DNA of 64,000 nucleotides from Burkholderia cenocepacia (GTDB lineage Bacteria; Pseudomonadota; Gammaproteobacteria; Burkholderiales; Burkholderiaceae), in contig NZ_UAQZ01000018.1 in assembly GCF_900446215.1 (NCBI RefSeq), forward strand, positions 1 to 64,000, written 5' to 3'. Position numbers and translations under genes: made by a program. Numbering within the stretch: position 1 is the first letter of the stretch; every line of letters starts with the position of its first letter. Under the pieces are notes generated by a model that worked only from the letters and a program-made list of their open reading frames with translations, was not told the origin of the DNA and searched no databases. Positions 53,861-61,468 of this stretch are shown here, in pieces.

Positions 53861-55351
53861 ATGCTTTACCAACTGCACGAATTCCAGCGGGCCATGCTGA
53901 GCCCCCTCACGGCCTGGGCCCAGGCCGCCTCGAAGTCGTTCGCGAATCCGTCCAGTCCGTTCTCGCTGATGCCCGGCGCCCCGCGGATGGCAGCCGCCTA
54001 TGAGCTGATGTATCGGCTCGGCAAGGATTACGAAAAGCCGGAATTCAACATTCATCAGATCGTCAAGGACGGCCACAACATTCCGATCGTCGAGCAGACG
54101 ATCATCGAGAAGCCGTTCTGCCGGCTGCTGCGCTTCAAGCGCTATTCGGACGACGCCGACGCCGTCACGCAACTGAAGGACGAGCCGGTCGTGCTGGTCT
54201 GCGCGCCGCTGTCGGGCCACCATTCGACGCTGCTGCGCGACACCGTGCGCACGCTGCTGCAGGATCACAAGGTCTACATCACCGACTGGATCGACGCGCG
54301 CATGGTGCCCGTCGAGGTCGGCCCGTTCCACCTGCACGACTACATCGCGTACATCCAGGAATTCATCCGCCACATCGGCGCGCGCAACCTGCACGTGATC
54401 TCGGTATGCCAGCCGACGGTGCCGGTGCTCGCGGCGATTTCGCTGATGGCGAGCCGCGGCGAGGACACCCCGCTCACGATGACGATGATGGGCGGCCCGA
54501 TCGATGCGCGCCGCAGCCCGACTTCCGTGAATTCGCTCGCGACGCAGCACTCGACCGCGTGGTTCGAGAACAACGTGATCCACACGGTGCCCGCGAACTA
54601 TCCGGGCGAAGGCCGCCAGGTGTATCCGGGCTTCCTGCAGCACACGGGCTTCGTCGCGATGAACCCGGAGCGGCACGCGCAATCGCACTGGGATTTCTAC
54701 CAGAGCCTGCTGCGCGGCGACGAGGACGATGCCGAAGCGCACCGCCGCTTCTACGACGAGTACAACGCGGTGCTCGACATGGCCGCCGAGTATTACCTCG
54801 AAACCATTCGCGTCGTGTTCCAGGAATTCCGGCTGGCGGAAGGCACGTGGGACGTCGAAGGCGAGCGCGTGCGGCCGCAGGACATCAAGCACACCGCGCT
54901 GATGACGATCGAAGGCGAACTCGACGACATCTCGGGCAGCGGCCAGACCCACGTCGCGCACGAGCTGTGCACGGGCATTCCGCAAGACGATCGCCGCAGC
55001 CTGACCGCCGAGAAGTGCGGTCACTACGGGATCTTCTCGGGCCGCCGCTGGCGCACGATCATCTATCCGCAACTGCGCGACTTCATCCGCGAGCATGCGC
55101 CGGAGCCGAAGAACGGCGCGACGAAGTTGCCCGCCGATGCGCAGGATGCGACCGCGATCGGCGTCGTGCCGGCCGCCAAACCGGAGCCGGAGACGACGGC
55201 GCGCGCCACCGCCGCGAAGCGTACGCGCGCGAAGGCGCCGGCCGTGACGGTCGCGCCCGCGAGGACACCCGCCGCAAAGGCCGCGCCCGCCGCGAAACGC
55301 GCGGCAAGCAGCCCGCGCGCAAAACCCGTGCGTGCCCGCAAGGCCGCCTGA
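53861..55351 (+). CDS. phaZ: Intracellular polyhydroxybutyrate depolymerase with basic C-terminal tail
   Basis: Mobilises stored PHB granules. 496 aa. The catalytic triad of Ralstonia eutropha PhaZa1 is present at the same residue numbers: C183 in ISVCQPTVPVLA, D355 in EGELDDIS, and H388 in CGHYGIF. After about residue 415, where PhaZa1 ends, an extra tail of about 80 residues is rich in Ala, Lys, Arg and Pro (for instance AAKRTRAKAP and RAKPVRARKAA), like histone H1-type tails. The ATG at 53861 starts MLYQLHEFQRAMLSPLT, the family start; longer readings cross the promoter. It is followed by an insertion sequence. Confidence 0.93.
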   Translation: MLYQLHEFQRAMLSPLTAWAQAASKSFANPSSPFSLMPGAPRMAAAYELMYRLGKDYEKPEFNIHQIVKDGHNIPIVEQTIIEKPFCRLLRFKRYSDDADAVTQLKDEPVVLVCAPLSGHHSTLLRDTVRTLLQDHKVYITDWIDARMVPVEVGPFHLHDYIAYIQEFIRHIGARNLHVISVCQPTVPVLAAISLMASRGEDTPLTMTMMGGPIDARRSPTSVNSLATQHSTAWFENNVIHTVPANYPGEGRQVYPGFLQHTGFVAMNPERHAQSHWDFYQSLLRGDEDDAEAHRRFYDEYNAVLDMAAEYYLETIRVVFQEFRLAEGTWDVEGERVRPQDIKHTALMTIEGELDDISGSGQTHVAHELCTGIPQDDRRSLTAEKCGHYGIFSGRRWRTIIYPQLRDFIREHAPEPKNGATKLPADAQDATAIGVVPAAKPEPETTARATAAKRTRAKAPAVTVAPARTPAAKAAPAAKRAASSPRAKPVRARKAA

Positions 55352-55398
55352 CACGCCGCCCTCCGACGCAAAAACGCCGCCGTTGCTTTGAACTGAAC

Positions 55399-55432
55399 CC
55401 CAAAAGTTGGACGCCAACTTTTGGGTTTTTTT
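55399..55432 (+). terminator. Terminator-like hairpin at the left end of the IS3 element
   Basis: CCCAAAAGTTGG-acg-CCAACTTTTGGG is a perfect 12-bp stem followed by seven T (55426-55432). Its left arm is part of the terminal inverted repeat, and it ends 1 base before the orfA ATG. It can stop transcripts entering from phaZ and thus protects against activation of the transposase from outside promoters. Confidence 0.8.
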
Positions 55433-55433
55433 C

Positions 55434-55958
55434 ATGGCGAGATATACCGAGCAGTTCAAGCTATCGGTAGTGAAGCGGTGCATCGGGGGGGAAGCCATAC
55501 GCGCGGTGGCGCGAACGCATGGCTTGAGTCACTCGACGGTTTCCCAGTGGTACGCCACATACCAGGCTCATGGTAAGGACGGCGTGCGTAGGAAGTACAA
55601 CTCATACGATGTGGCGTTCAGGCTCAAAGTTGTTCAGCACATGCGCGAGCATGGCGTGTCGAGCAAGGAAGCGGCGGCGCGGTTCAATATTCGCAATCCG
55701 AGCGCGGTGCTCGAATGGGCTCGCCGCTATGATGATGGTGGTTTGACTGCCCTCGCGCCGAGGCCCAAAGGCCGCCGCCCAACCGCAATGCCAAAAACAC
55801 CGCCTGCTCAGCCTCTGAACCCTACCGATGGCACGGATACCCGTACCCGCGAGGACCTGCTTCAGGAACTGAACTACCTGCGCATGGAGAACGCGTATCT
55901 AAAAAAGCTGAGGGCCTTGGTTCAGGCGCAGGCTGTACCGCGCAAAAAGCGCAAATAG
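55434..55958 (+). CDS. IS3-family transposase OrfA
   Basis: A 174-aa helix-turn-helix protein that recognises the ends of the element. Two HTH units are visible: YTEQFKLSVVKRCIGGEAIRAVARTHGLSHSTVSQW and YDVAFRLKVVQHMREHGVSSKEAAARFNIRNPSAVLEWARRY. A leucine-zipper-like helix LLQELNYLRMENAYLKKLRAL lies near the C-terminus. The ATG at 55434 has no ribosome site; a T-run and hairpin directly precede it. The stop TAG overlaps the orfB GTG, and the Lys-Lys codons AAA AAG shortly before may be where ribosomes slip into orfB. Confidence 0.92.
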   Translation: MARYTEQFKLSVVKRCIGGEAIRAVARTHGLSHSTVSQWYATYQAHGKDGVRRKYNSYDVAFRLKVVQHMREHGVSSKEAAARFNIRNPSAVLEWARRYDDGGLTALAPRPKGRRPTAMPKTPPAQPLNPTDGTDTRTREDLLQELNYLRMENAYLKKLRALVQAQAVPRKKRK

Positions 55959-56794
55959 TGCTTGAGCTAAGGCAACAATTCCCGCTGGCTGGCTTGCTCC
56001 GGGTGGCCGGACTGGCTCGCAGCACGTTTTATTACCAGTGCAAGGCGCTGGCCGCTCCCGATCGACATGCGAGTGTGAAAGCGAAAATTCGAGCACTGTT
56101 CGAGCAGCACAAGGGGCGCTATGGCTATCGACGCATCACGCTGGCGCTGCGCCGTCTGGGGCAGATGATTAACCACAAGACGGTTGCACGCCTGATGCGC
56201 AAGATGCAGTTGAAGTCCTGCGTGCGGGTCAAGAAGTACCGTGCGTATAGGGGCAACACGTGCAAGACGGCCCCGCATCTGCTCCAGCGCCAGTTCCATG
56301 CCGCCCGTCCGAACGAGAAGTGGGTTACCGACATCACCGAGTTCAGCGTAGGTGGCCAAAAGCTGTATCTGTCACCAGTGCTGGATCTGTACAACGGGGA
56401 GATCATCGCGTACCAGACGCATACTCGGCCAGCCTTCCAGATGGTTACTGACATGTTGCGCAAGGCTTTGCGTCGCCTGCAACCCGACGAAAGACCCATG
56501 TTGCACTCTGATCAAGGCTGGCATTATCAAATGCCCGGCTGGCGGCTCATGCTCGAGCAACGCTCGTTGGCGCAAAGCATGTCGCGTAAAGGCAATTGCT
56601 TGGACAACGCTGCCATGGAAAGCTTCTTCGGCACGCTGAAATCCGAGTTCTTCTACTTGAACCACTTCAGCAGCATTGAACAGCTACGCATCGGCTTGAA
56701 GCGCTACATCCGGTACTACAATCACGAGCGCATCAAGCTCAAACTGAAAGGGCTGAGTCCTGTGCAATACAGGACTCAGCCTCATCCGGCCTAG
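55958..56794 (+). CDS. IS3-family transposase OrfB (DDE catalytic part)
   Basis: A 278-aa integrase-core protein. It has the HTH_21 region (KAKIRALFEQHKGRYGYRRITLALRR) and the DDE residues in WVTDITEFSV, LHSDQGWHYQ and DNAAMESFFGTLKSE, matching the IS150 subgroup. The frame is -1 relative to orfA and opens at a GTG that overlaps the orfA stop (TAGTG). In this family the active enzyme is usually OrfAB made by a -1 frameshift, so the separate frames are not a sign of decay. The tetR gene, on the other strand, points toward it. Confidence 0.93.
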   Translation: MLELRQQFPLAGLLRVAGLARSTFYYQCKALAAPDRHASVKAKIRALFEQHKGRYGYRRITLALRRLGQMINHKTVARLMRKMQLKSCVRVKKYRAYRGNTCKTAPHLLQRQFHAARPNEKWVTDITEFSVGGQKLYLSPVLDLYNGEIIAYQTHTRPAFQMVTDMLRKALRRLQPDERPMLHSDQGWHYQMPGWRLMLEQRSLAQSMSRKGNCLDNAAMESFFGTLKSEFFYLNHFSSIEQLRIGLKRYIRYYNHERIKLKLKGLSPVQYRTQPHPA

Positions 56795-56898
56795 CCGGTA
56801 ACCGTCCAACTTCGTGGGTTCAGTTCACTTGCGCACGGCGGCGTTTTTTCATGCGGCGACGACGAGCGGGCGGCTCGCCGGCTCGTCCGTTCGTTGCG

Positions 56899-57531
56899 TC
56901 AGCGCCGCAGCAGATACGCGAGCAGCACCTCGGTGTTCATCCGGACCATCTCCGCGCGTTCGTCGGTGTCGGTGAAGTCGCGGCCGAGCGTCGCGGCGAG
57001 CGTGAAGCGGTTCGAGACGATGTAGTAGCCGAGCCCCGACAGCGTCACGTAGAAGCGCAGCGGATCGACGTCGTTGCGAAACAGCCCGGCCTTCTGGCCG
57101 CGCATCAGCACGTTGCCGAGCTTCGCGACGATCGGCGACATCATCTCGCGGATCCGCGTCGACTTGTGCAGATAGCGGGCTTCGTGCAGGTTCTCGTTGT
57201 TGATGAGCCGGAGCAGTTCCGGATGGTCGCGGTAGTAGTCCCAAACGAAATGCGCGAGCCGCGTGACGGCTTCGACCGGCGCGACGCCATCGAGATCGAG
57301 CACGCGCTCGGCCTCGGTCAGCGCGGAAAACGCGTGTTCGAGCACCGCCGTGAAGAGCTGCTCCTTGCTGCCGAAGTAGTAATAGAGCATGCGCTCGTTG
57401 GTTTCGGCCCGGCGCGCGATCTGATCGACGCGCGCGCCGAACAGCCCTCCATTCGCGAACTCTTCGGCTGCCGCCATCAGGATGCGGCGGCGCGTACCTT
57501 CAGGATCTCTTTTGATTTTTGGCTGATTCAT
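56899..57531 (-). CDS. TetR/AcrR-family transcriptional regulator
   Basis: A 210-aa repressor-type regulator. The N-terminal HTH domain (about residues 13-60) reads GTRRRILMAAAEEFANGGLFGARVDQIARRAETNERMLYYYFGSKEQLF, a standard TetR_N. The ligand domain includes RDHPELLRLINNENLHEARYL and a YxxxxxLSGLGYYIVSNRFTLAA region. The ligand is unknown. It is divergent from rnfB (252 bases apart) and convergent with the IS3 element, which has removed its probable terminator. Its target may be itself or the rnfB-nth genes; no operator was clearly seen. Confidence 0.9.
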   Translation of the reverse strand: MNQPKIKRDPEGTRRRILMAAAEEFANGGLFGARVDQIARRAETNERMLYYYFGSKEQLFTAVLEHAFSALTEAERVLDLDGVAPVEAVTRLAHFVWDYYRDHPELLRLINNENLHEARYLHKSTRIREMMSPIVAKLGNVLMRGQKAGLFRNDVDPLRFYVTLSGLGYYIVSNRFTLAATLGRDFTDTDERAEMVRMNTEVLLAYLLRR

Positions 57532-57783
57532 GGTGGCGTTTTGCTATGTGAGCCGCTTGATCCGGACCGGCACCCCCACCGCCTCGGCGCCGGCCGCCCT
57601 GGAACGGGCGCGCCGCGGACGGCCGCCCTCCTGCTGAGCCCCTGCAAAAAAGCGGTTCGATTATGCGCATAGACGGCGTCCAGCGCAATGCGGGAAATCG
57701 GCGATAATCGAGCTTTGGCAAACCTTTCCGGCCGCGCCCGACGCGGCCGAGAGCCATTCGGCGCCGTTGCGCCCGCTGTTATC

Positions 57784-58695
57784 GTGACCGACTCCAAAAC
57801 ACTCGCGGATCGCATCGAAGATCTGCTGCCCCAGACGCAATGCACGAAGTGCGGCTATAACGGCTGTCGCCCGTACGCCGAGGCGATCGCCGCCGGCGAC
57901 GCGAACTACAACCAGTGCCCGCCCGGCGGCGCCGAAGGCATCGCGCGCCTCGCGAACCTGCTCGGCAAGCCGGTGATTCCGCTGAACCCGGTCAACGGCA
58001 CCGAGCATCCGCGCGCGATCGCGTTCATCGACGAAAACCTGTGCATCGGCTGCACGCTGTGCATGCAGGCATGCCCGGTCGACGCGATCGTCGGCGCGCC
58101 GAAGCAGATGCACACGATCGTCGCGTCGCTGTGCACGGGCTGCGACCTGTGCGTGCCGCCGTGCCCGGTCGACTGCATCGCAATGCTGCCGGTGACCGGC
58201 GATCGCACGGGCTGGGAGGCGTGGTCGCAGGAACAGGCCGACGCCGCACGCGAACGTCACGACCTGCGGCTCGCACGCCAGCGCCGCGAGCGCGAGGCCG
58301 CCGAAGCGCGCGCCGCCGCACGCCGCGCGGCCAGCGCCACGAAGCCGGCCGCGGAGCCCACCGCCGCACAGCCCGGCGCGCCAGCCGCCGCACCGGCCGC
58401 CGACGACGCCGAAGCGAAGAAACGCGCGATCATCGCCGCCGCGCTCGAACGCGCGCGCAAGAAGAAGGAAGAACTGTCCGGGCAAGGCGCCGGGCCGAAG
58501 AACACCGAAGGCGTGAGCGCGGCCGTCCAGGCGCAGATCGACGCGGCCGAGGCCCGCCGCAAGCGGCTCGCCGAACAGCAGGCGCAGCGCGACGCCGAAG
58601 CGGCATCGGGCAGCAACGACCACGACAACGACAACGACGCAGGCAACGACGATCCGGACGGCCCGTCCGCGCCGCCCGACCAGAACGCTCCATGA
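57784..58695 (+). CDS. rnfB: RnfB-like ferredoxin protein, solitary, with long charged tail (GTG start)
   Basis: Electron-transfer protein of the RnfB/RsxB family, 303 aa. It has the N-terminal 4Fe-4S motif CTKCGYNGC...NQCPPGG and two ferredoxin clusters CIGCTLCMQACPVDAI and CTGCDLCVPPCPVDCI. The membrane helix of classical RnfB is absent. After about residue 150 a 150-residue tail rich in Ala, Arg, Glu and Lys, probably helical, ends in an Asp/Asn-rich stretch. The GTG at 57784 (first residues TDSKTLADRIEDLLPQ) is the likely start, though it lacks a clear ribosome site. No other rnf genes are nearby. The stop overlaps the nth start (ATGA). Confidence 0.87.
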   Translation: MTDSKTLADRIEDLLPQTQCTKCGYNGCRPYAEAIAAGDANYNQCPPGGAEGIARLANLLGKPVIPLNPVNGTEHPRAIAFIDENLCIGCTLCMQACPVDAIVGAPKQMHTIVASLCTGCDLCVPPCPVDCIAMLPVTGDRTGWEAWSQEQADAARERHDLRLARQRREREAAEARAAARRAASATKPAAEPTAAQPGAPAAAPAADDAEAKKRAIIAAALERARKKKEELSGQGAGPKNTEGVSAAVQAQIDAAEARRKRLAEQQAQRDAEAASGSNDHDNDNDAGNDDPDGPSAPPDQNAP

Positions 58696-59336
58696 ACGCC
58701 AGCAAACGACGCGCGATCTACGAAACGCTGCAGAGCCTCAATCCGCATCCGACCACCGAGCTCGAATATTCGACGCCGTTCGAGCTGCTGATCGCCGTGA
58801 TGCTGTCCGCGCAGGCGACCGACGTGTCGGTCAACAAGGCAATGCGGAAAATGTTTCCGGTCGCGAACACCCCGCGACAAATCGTCGCGCTTGGCGAGGA
58901 AGGCGTCACCGAGTACATCAAGACGATCGGCCTCTATCGCACCAAGGCGAAGAACGTGGTCGCGACGTGCCGAATCCTGCTCGAGCGTTACGACGGCGAG
59001 GTGCCGGCCGATCGCGCAGCGCTCGAAGGCCTGCCGGGCGTCGGCCGCAAGACGGCGAACGTCGTGCTGAACACCGCGTTCGGCCAGCCGACGATCGCGG
59101 TCGACACGCATATCTTCCGCGTCGCGAATCGCACCGGGCTCGCGCCGGGCAAGGACGTGCGGGCCGTCGAGGCCGCGCTCGAGAAGTTCACGCCGAAGGA
59201 ATTCCTGCAGGACGCGCATCACTGGCTGATCCTGCACGGGCGCTACGTGTGCAAGGCACGACGGCCCGAATGCTGGCACTGCGCGATCGAGCCGCTGTGC
59301 GAATTCCGGCCGAAGACGCCGCCGCCCAACGAATAA
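58692..59336 (+). CDS. nth: Endonuclease III
   Basis: Base-excision repair glycosylase/AP lyase for oxidised pyrimidines. 214 aa. The helix-hairpin-helix LEGLPGVGRKTANVVLNTAFG includes the catalytic lysine in GRKTA, and VDTHIFRVANR contains the catalytic aspartate. The C-terminal 4Fe-4S cluster has the C-x6-C-x2-C-x5-C pattern in CKARRPECWHCAIEPLC. It is coupled to rnfB by a 4-base overlap; RnfB/RsxB-Nth linkage is common in proteobacteria and may relate to keeping the iron-sulfur cluster reduced. Confidence 0.97.
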   Translation: MNASKRRAIYETLQSLNPHPTTELEYSTPFELLIAVMLSAQATDVSVNKAMRKMFPVANTPRQIVALGEEGVTEYIKTIGLYRTKAKNVVATCRILLERYDGEVPADRAALEGLPGVGRKTANVVLNTAFGQPTIAVDTHIFRVANRTGLAPGKDVRAVEAALEKFTPKEFLQDAHHWLILHGRYVCKARRPECWHCAIEPLCEFRPKTPPPNE

Positions 59337-59394
59337 GCGTCCGGTACGACGGGCCCGCGCCGCGGGCCGTCGCAGTCCCCGCCCCCTTTCCCGA

Positions 59395-60324
59395 CTACGC
59401 GTTGGACGTCGCCGTCGCGTCGTCGGCCGCCGCGCCGCCCGCGCGCACGAGCGCCAGCACGGCCGCCAGAATCGCGACGCCGCCCGCCCATTGCAGCGGC
59501 GACAATGCCTCCCCGAACAGCAGCGCCGCGAGCGCGACCGTCACGACCGGCTCGAGCGTCGACAGCATCGACGTGCGCGCGGCCCCGAGCCGCGCGAGCC
59601 CGGCGAAGAACGCGAGCATCGCCGCGACCGTCGATATCAGCGCGATCGCGAGCATCGACGCCCAGCCGCCGGCCGTCGCCGGCCAGCGCGGCGGCGCGCC
59701 GAACGCCGCCGTTCGCACGACGGCGATCGCGACGAGCGTCGCGCTGGCCGACAGGCAGATGATCGCGGTGGTCGCGAGCGGATCGACGCCGCGCGTCGCC
59801 TTCGTGCCGCCGACGATGTACAGCGAGTAGATCACCGCGGCGGCCAGCGCGAGCGCGATCCCGAGCGGCTCGCCGTGCCCGCCGCCGACCATCAGCGCCG
59901 AACCCGCGACGCACAGCACCAGCGCGACGGCCTTCGCGCGCGTCAGGCGCTCGCCGAGCCACCACGCGGCCAGCAGCGTGACGAACGCCGGATAGAGGTA
60001 CAGCAGCAGCGCGACGAGGCTCGCCTGCGCGTGCTGCAGCGCGCTGAAATAGCAGAACGACTGCCCGACGTAGCCGAGCGCGCCCATCGTCACCAGCGGC
60101 GCGAGCGAGCGCCCGCGCGGCCACGCGACGCGGCGCTGCCGTGCGATCGCGGCGAGCACCGCGCCGCCGATCGCGAAGCGCACGATCAGCAGCCCGAGCA
60201 CGTCGACGCCGGCCGCATACGCATAGCGGCCGAAAATCGCCATCGCGCCGAACGCGGCGGCGGACAACGCGACGTAGAGCGCGCCCTGCAGGGCCGCGGA
60301 CGATGGGCGGACGGTGGCGGTCAT
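59395..60324 (-). CDS. EamA-family (DMT) transporter
   Basis: A 309-aa inner-membrane protein with about ten helices in two EamA repeats. The first repeat begins AALQGALYVALSAAAFGAMAIFGRYAYAAG and the second VIYSLYIVGGTKATRGVDPLATTAIICLSASATLVAI; the second ends with MLSTLEPVVTVALAALLFGEALSPLQWAGGVAILAAVLAL, the typical C-terminal block. Such proteins export amino acids, sugars or other metabolites; the substrate cannot be told. It is convergent with nth and divergent from the DUF1841 gene. Confidence 0.88.
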   Translation of the reverse strand: MTATVRPSSAALQGALYVALSAAAFGAMAIFGRYAYAAGVDVLGLLIVRFAIGGAVLAAIARQRRVAWPRGRSLAPLVTMGALGYVGQSFCYFSALQHAQASLVALLLYLYPAFVTLLAAWWLGERLTRAKAVALVLCVAGSALMVGGGHGEPLGIALALAAAVIYSLYIVGGTKATRGVDPLATTAIICLSASATLVAIAVVRTAAFGAPPRWPATAGGWASMLAIALISTVAAMLAFFAGLARLGAARTSMLSTLEPVVTVALAALLFGEALSPLQWAGGVAILAAVLALVRAGGAAADDATATSNA

Positions 60325-60531
60325 GACGAAACGGGCGGCAACGCGCCGTGACGGGAATCGTCGGAGTGTAGCGGCGCGGCGACGGCGAGCCTACCCGCGC
60401 TTACCCGTTCCGCGGCGGGCGGGCGCAACACCGCCTCGACCGCTGCCGGGGCCGCCGCCAGCGCCGTGCGCCGCTCCGGCGTACAATGCCCGACGCGGCA
60501 TGAGCCGCCCGAATCACGACGTTTCCCCACC

Positions 60532-60966
60532 ATGTTCAATCCAAGCCGCGACGACGTGCGTCGCTTTTTCACCGAGACCTGGCGCAAGCAGCGCGCGGGC
60601 GAGATCCTGACGCCGCTGGAAGCGATTGCCGCCGACTGGATCGTCGAGCATCCCGAATACCACGACGAACTGGCCGACGCCGACGGCGCGGCGGCGCGCA
60701 ACTACACGCCCGAGGAAGGCCGGACCAATCCGTTCCTGCACCTGTCGATGCACCTCGCGATCAGCGAACAGTTGTCGATCGACCAGCCGCCCGGCATCCG
60801 CGCCGCGCACGACAAGCTGGCCGCGAAGCTCGACTCGACCCACGACGCGCAGCACGCGATCATGGAATGCCTCGGCGAGACGATCTGGGAAGCGCAGCGC
60901 ACCAACACGCCGCCCGATACCGACGCGTACCTGCAGCGCATCCTGCGCCGCGCGTCGCGCGACTGA
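60532..60966 (+). CDS. DUF1841 family protein
   Basis: A 144-aa soluble protein recognised as the DUF1841 family of proteobacteria. It begins MFNPSRDDVRRFFTETWRKQ, followed by LTPLEAIAADWIVEHPEYH and NPFLHLSMHLAISEQLSIDQPPGIR, with HDAQHAIMECLGETIWEAQR near the end. Repeated histidines and glutamates (HLSMHLAISEQ, HDAQHAIMECLGE) look like a possible metal site, but this is not established. A TACAAT -10-like box lies at 60482-60487. No function is known. It is convergent with the cytochrome genes across a terminator. Confidence 0.85.
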   Translation: MFNPSRDDVRRFFTETWRKQRAGEILTPLEAIAADWIVEHPEYHDELADADGAAARNYTPEEGRTNPFLHLSMHLAISEQLSIDQPPGIRAAHDKLAAKLDSTHDAQHAIMECLGETIWEAQRTNTPPDTDAYLQRILRRASRD

Positions 60967-61007
60967 CGCCCCGAGGCCGGCACATCGGCCCGCACCGGAC
61001 CGCGGAC

Positions 61008-61035
61008 AAAAAAATACCCCGCCGAGGCGGGGCAT
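61008..61035 (-). terminator. Rho-independent terminator of the cytochrome c genes
   Basis: On the minus strand: ATGCCCCGCC-tc-GGCGGGGTATTTTTTT, a 7-bp GC stem extended by weak pairs with a run of seven T. It starts 34 bases after the stop of the downstream cytochrome gene. Confidence 0.85.
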
Positions 61036-61068
61036 TCTTGCTGCGTGAGCCCGCGAGGCCCGTCGCGC

Positions 61069-61428
61069 TTACTTCTTGAACACGAGGTCGGTTTCCTTCA
61101 GCGACTCGATGTAGGACGCAATGTCCTTCATGTCGCTGACCGACAGGTTCTGTACCTGCGCCTGCATGATCGCGTTGTTGCGACCGAGCAGCGGGTTCGT
61201 CAGCCCCATCTGGTACTGGCGCATCGCCCACACGAGGTAGTCGGCGTGCTGGCCGGCGAGGCGCGGGTACTCCGCGTTGATCGGCTTGTTCAGCTGCGCG
61301 CCGTGGCAGGCCGCGCAATTGTGCGACTCGACCAGTTCCTTGCCCTTCGAGATGTCCGCGGCGTGCGCGGTACCGATCGCGAGGCCGGCCGCCAGTGCAA
61401 CCGCCGCCGTCTTGAATGCGTTGTTCAT
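61069..61428 (-). CDS. Class I cytochrome c, periplasmic (second of a pair)
   Basis: A 119-aa periplasmic monohaem cytochrome. The signal peptide (about residues 1-23) ends at AHAAD. Haem attachment is CAACH (residues 38-42), and the distal methionine is probably in ALI-like NAIMQAQVQNL or in WAMRQYQMGLTN. Pattern EYPRLAGQHADYLVWAMRQYQMG resembles c4-type domains. It lies 40 bases after a similar cytochrome gene, suggesting a two-gene unit equal to a split dihaem c4, which usually passes electrons to terminal oxidases. Followed by a strong terminator. Confidence 0.92.
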   Translation of the reverse strand: MNNAFKTAAVALAAGLAIGTAHAADISKGKELVESHNCAACHGAQLNKPINAEYPRLAGQHADYLVWAMRQYQMGLTNPLLGRNNAIMQAQVQNLSVSDMKDIASYIESLKETDLVFKK

Positions 61429-61468
61429 GAATGCTCCTGTCCCGCCGGAGAGATCGGCGGCGCGCGCT

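Larger units (their letters stand above)
55389..56827 (+). mobile_element. IS3-family (IS150-like) insertion sequence, complete
   Basis: A 1439-bp element with imperfect terminal inverted repeats: left TGAACTGAACCCCAAAAGTT, right (reverse strand) TGAACTGAACCCACGAAGTT, both continuing GGACG, about 25 bases with three mismatches. A 3-bp target duplication CTT flanks it (55386-55388 and 56828-56830). It holds overlapping orfA and orfB in relative frames 0 and -1, as in IS3 elements that make OrfAB by frameshifting. Everything needed for activity appears intact. Confidence 0.93.
55370..56849. terminator. phaZ/tetR bidirectional terminator split by an IS3-family insertion
   Basis: Left arm AAAAACGCCGCCGT (55370-55383) pairs perfectly over 14 bases with ACGGCGGCGTTTTT (from 56835). 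With the element and one copy of the CTT duplication removed, the arms would close on a 9-base loop, TGCTTGCGC, with A- and T-runs outside, forming a two-way terminator between phaZ and the convergent tetR gene. The two arms are now about 1.45 kb apart, so the hairpin cannot form in a short RNA. Confidence 0.85.

Noticed and set aside
55434..56794. Reading the IS3 orfA/orfB frame change as a pseudogene frameshift
   Set aside because: The -1 relation with a stop/start overlap is the normal IS3 arrangement; DDE residues, terminal repeats and target duplication are all intact.
57662..57671. TATGCGCATA palindrome near rnfB as TetR operator
   Set aside because: Only 10 bp, not overlapping a convincing promoter, and short palindromes are frequent; not enough to call a site.
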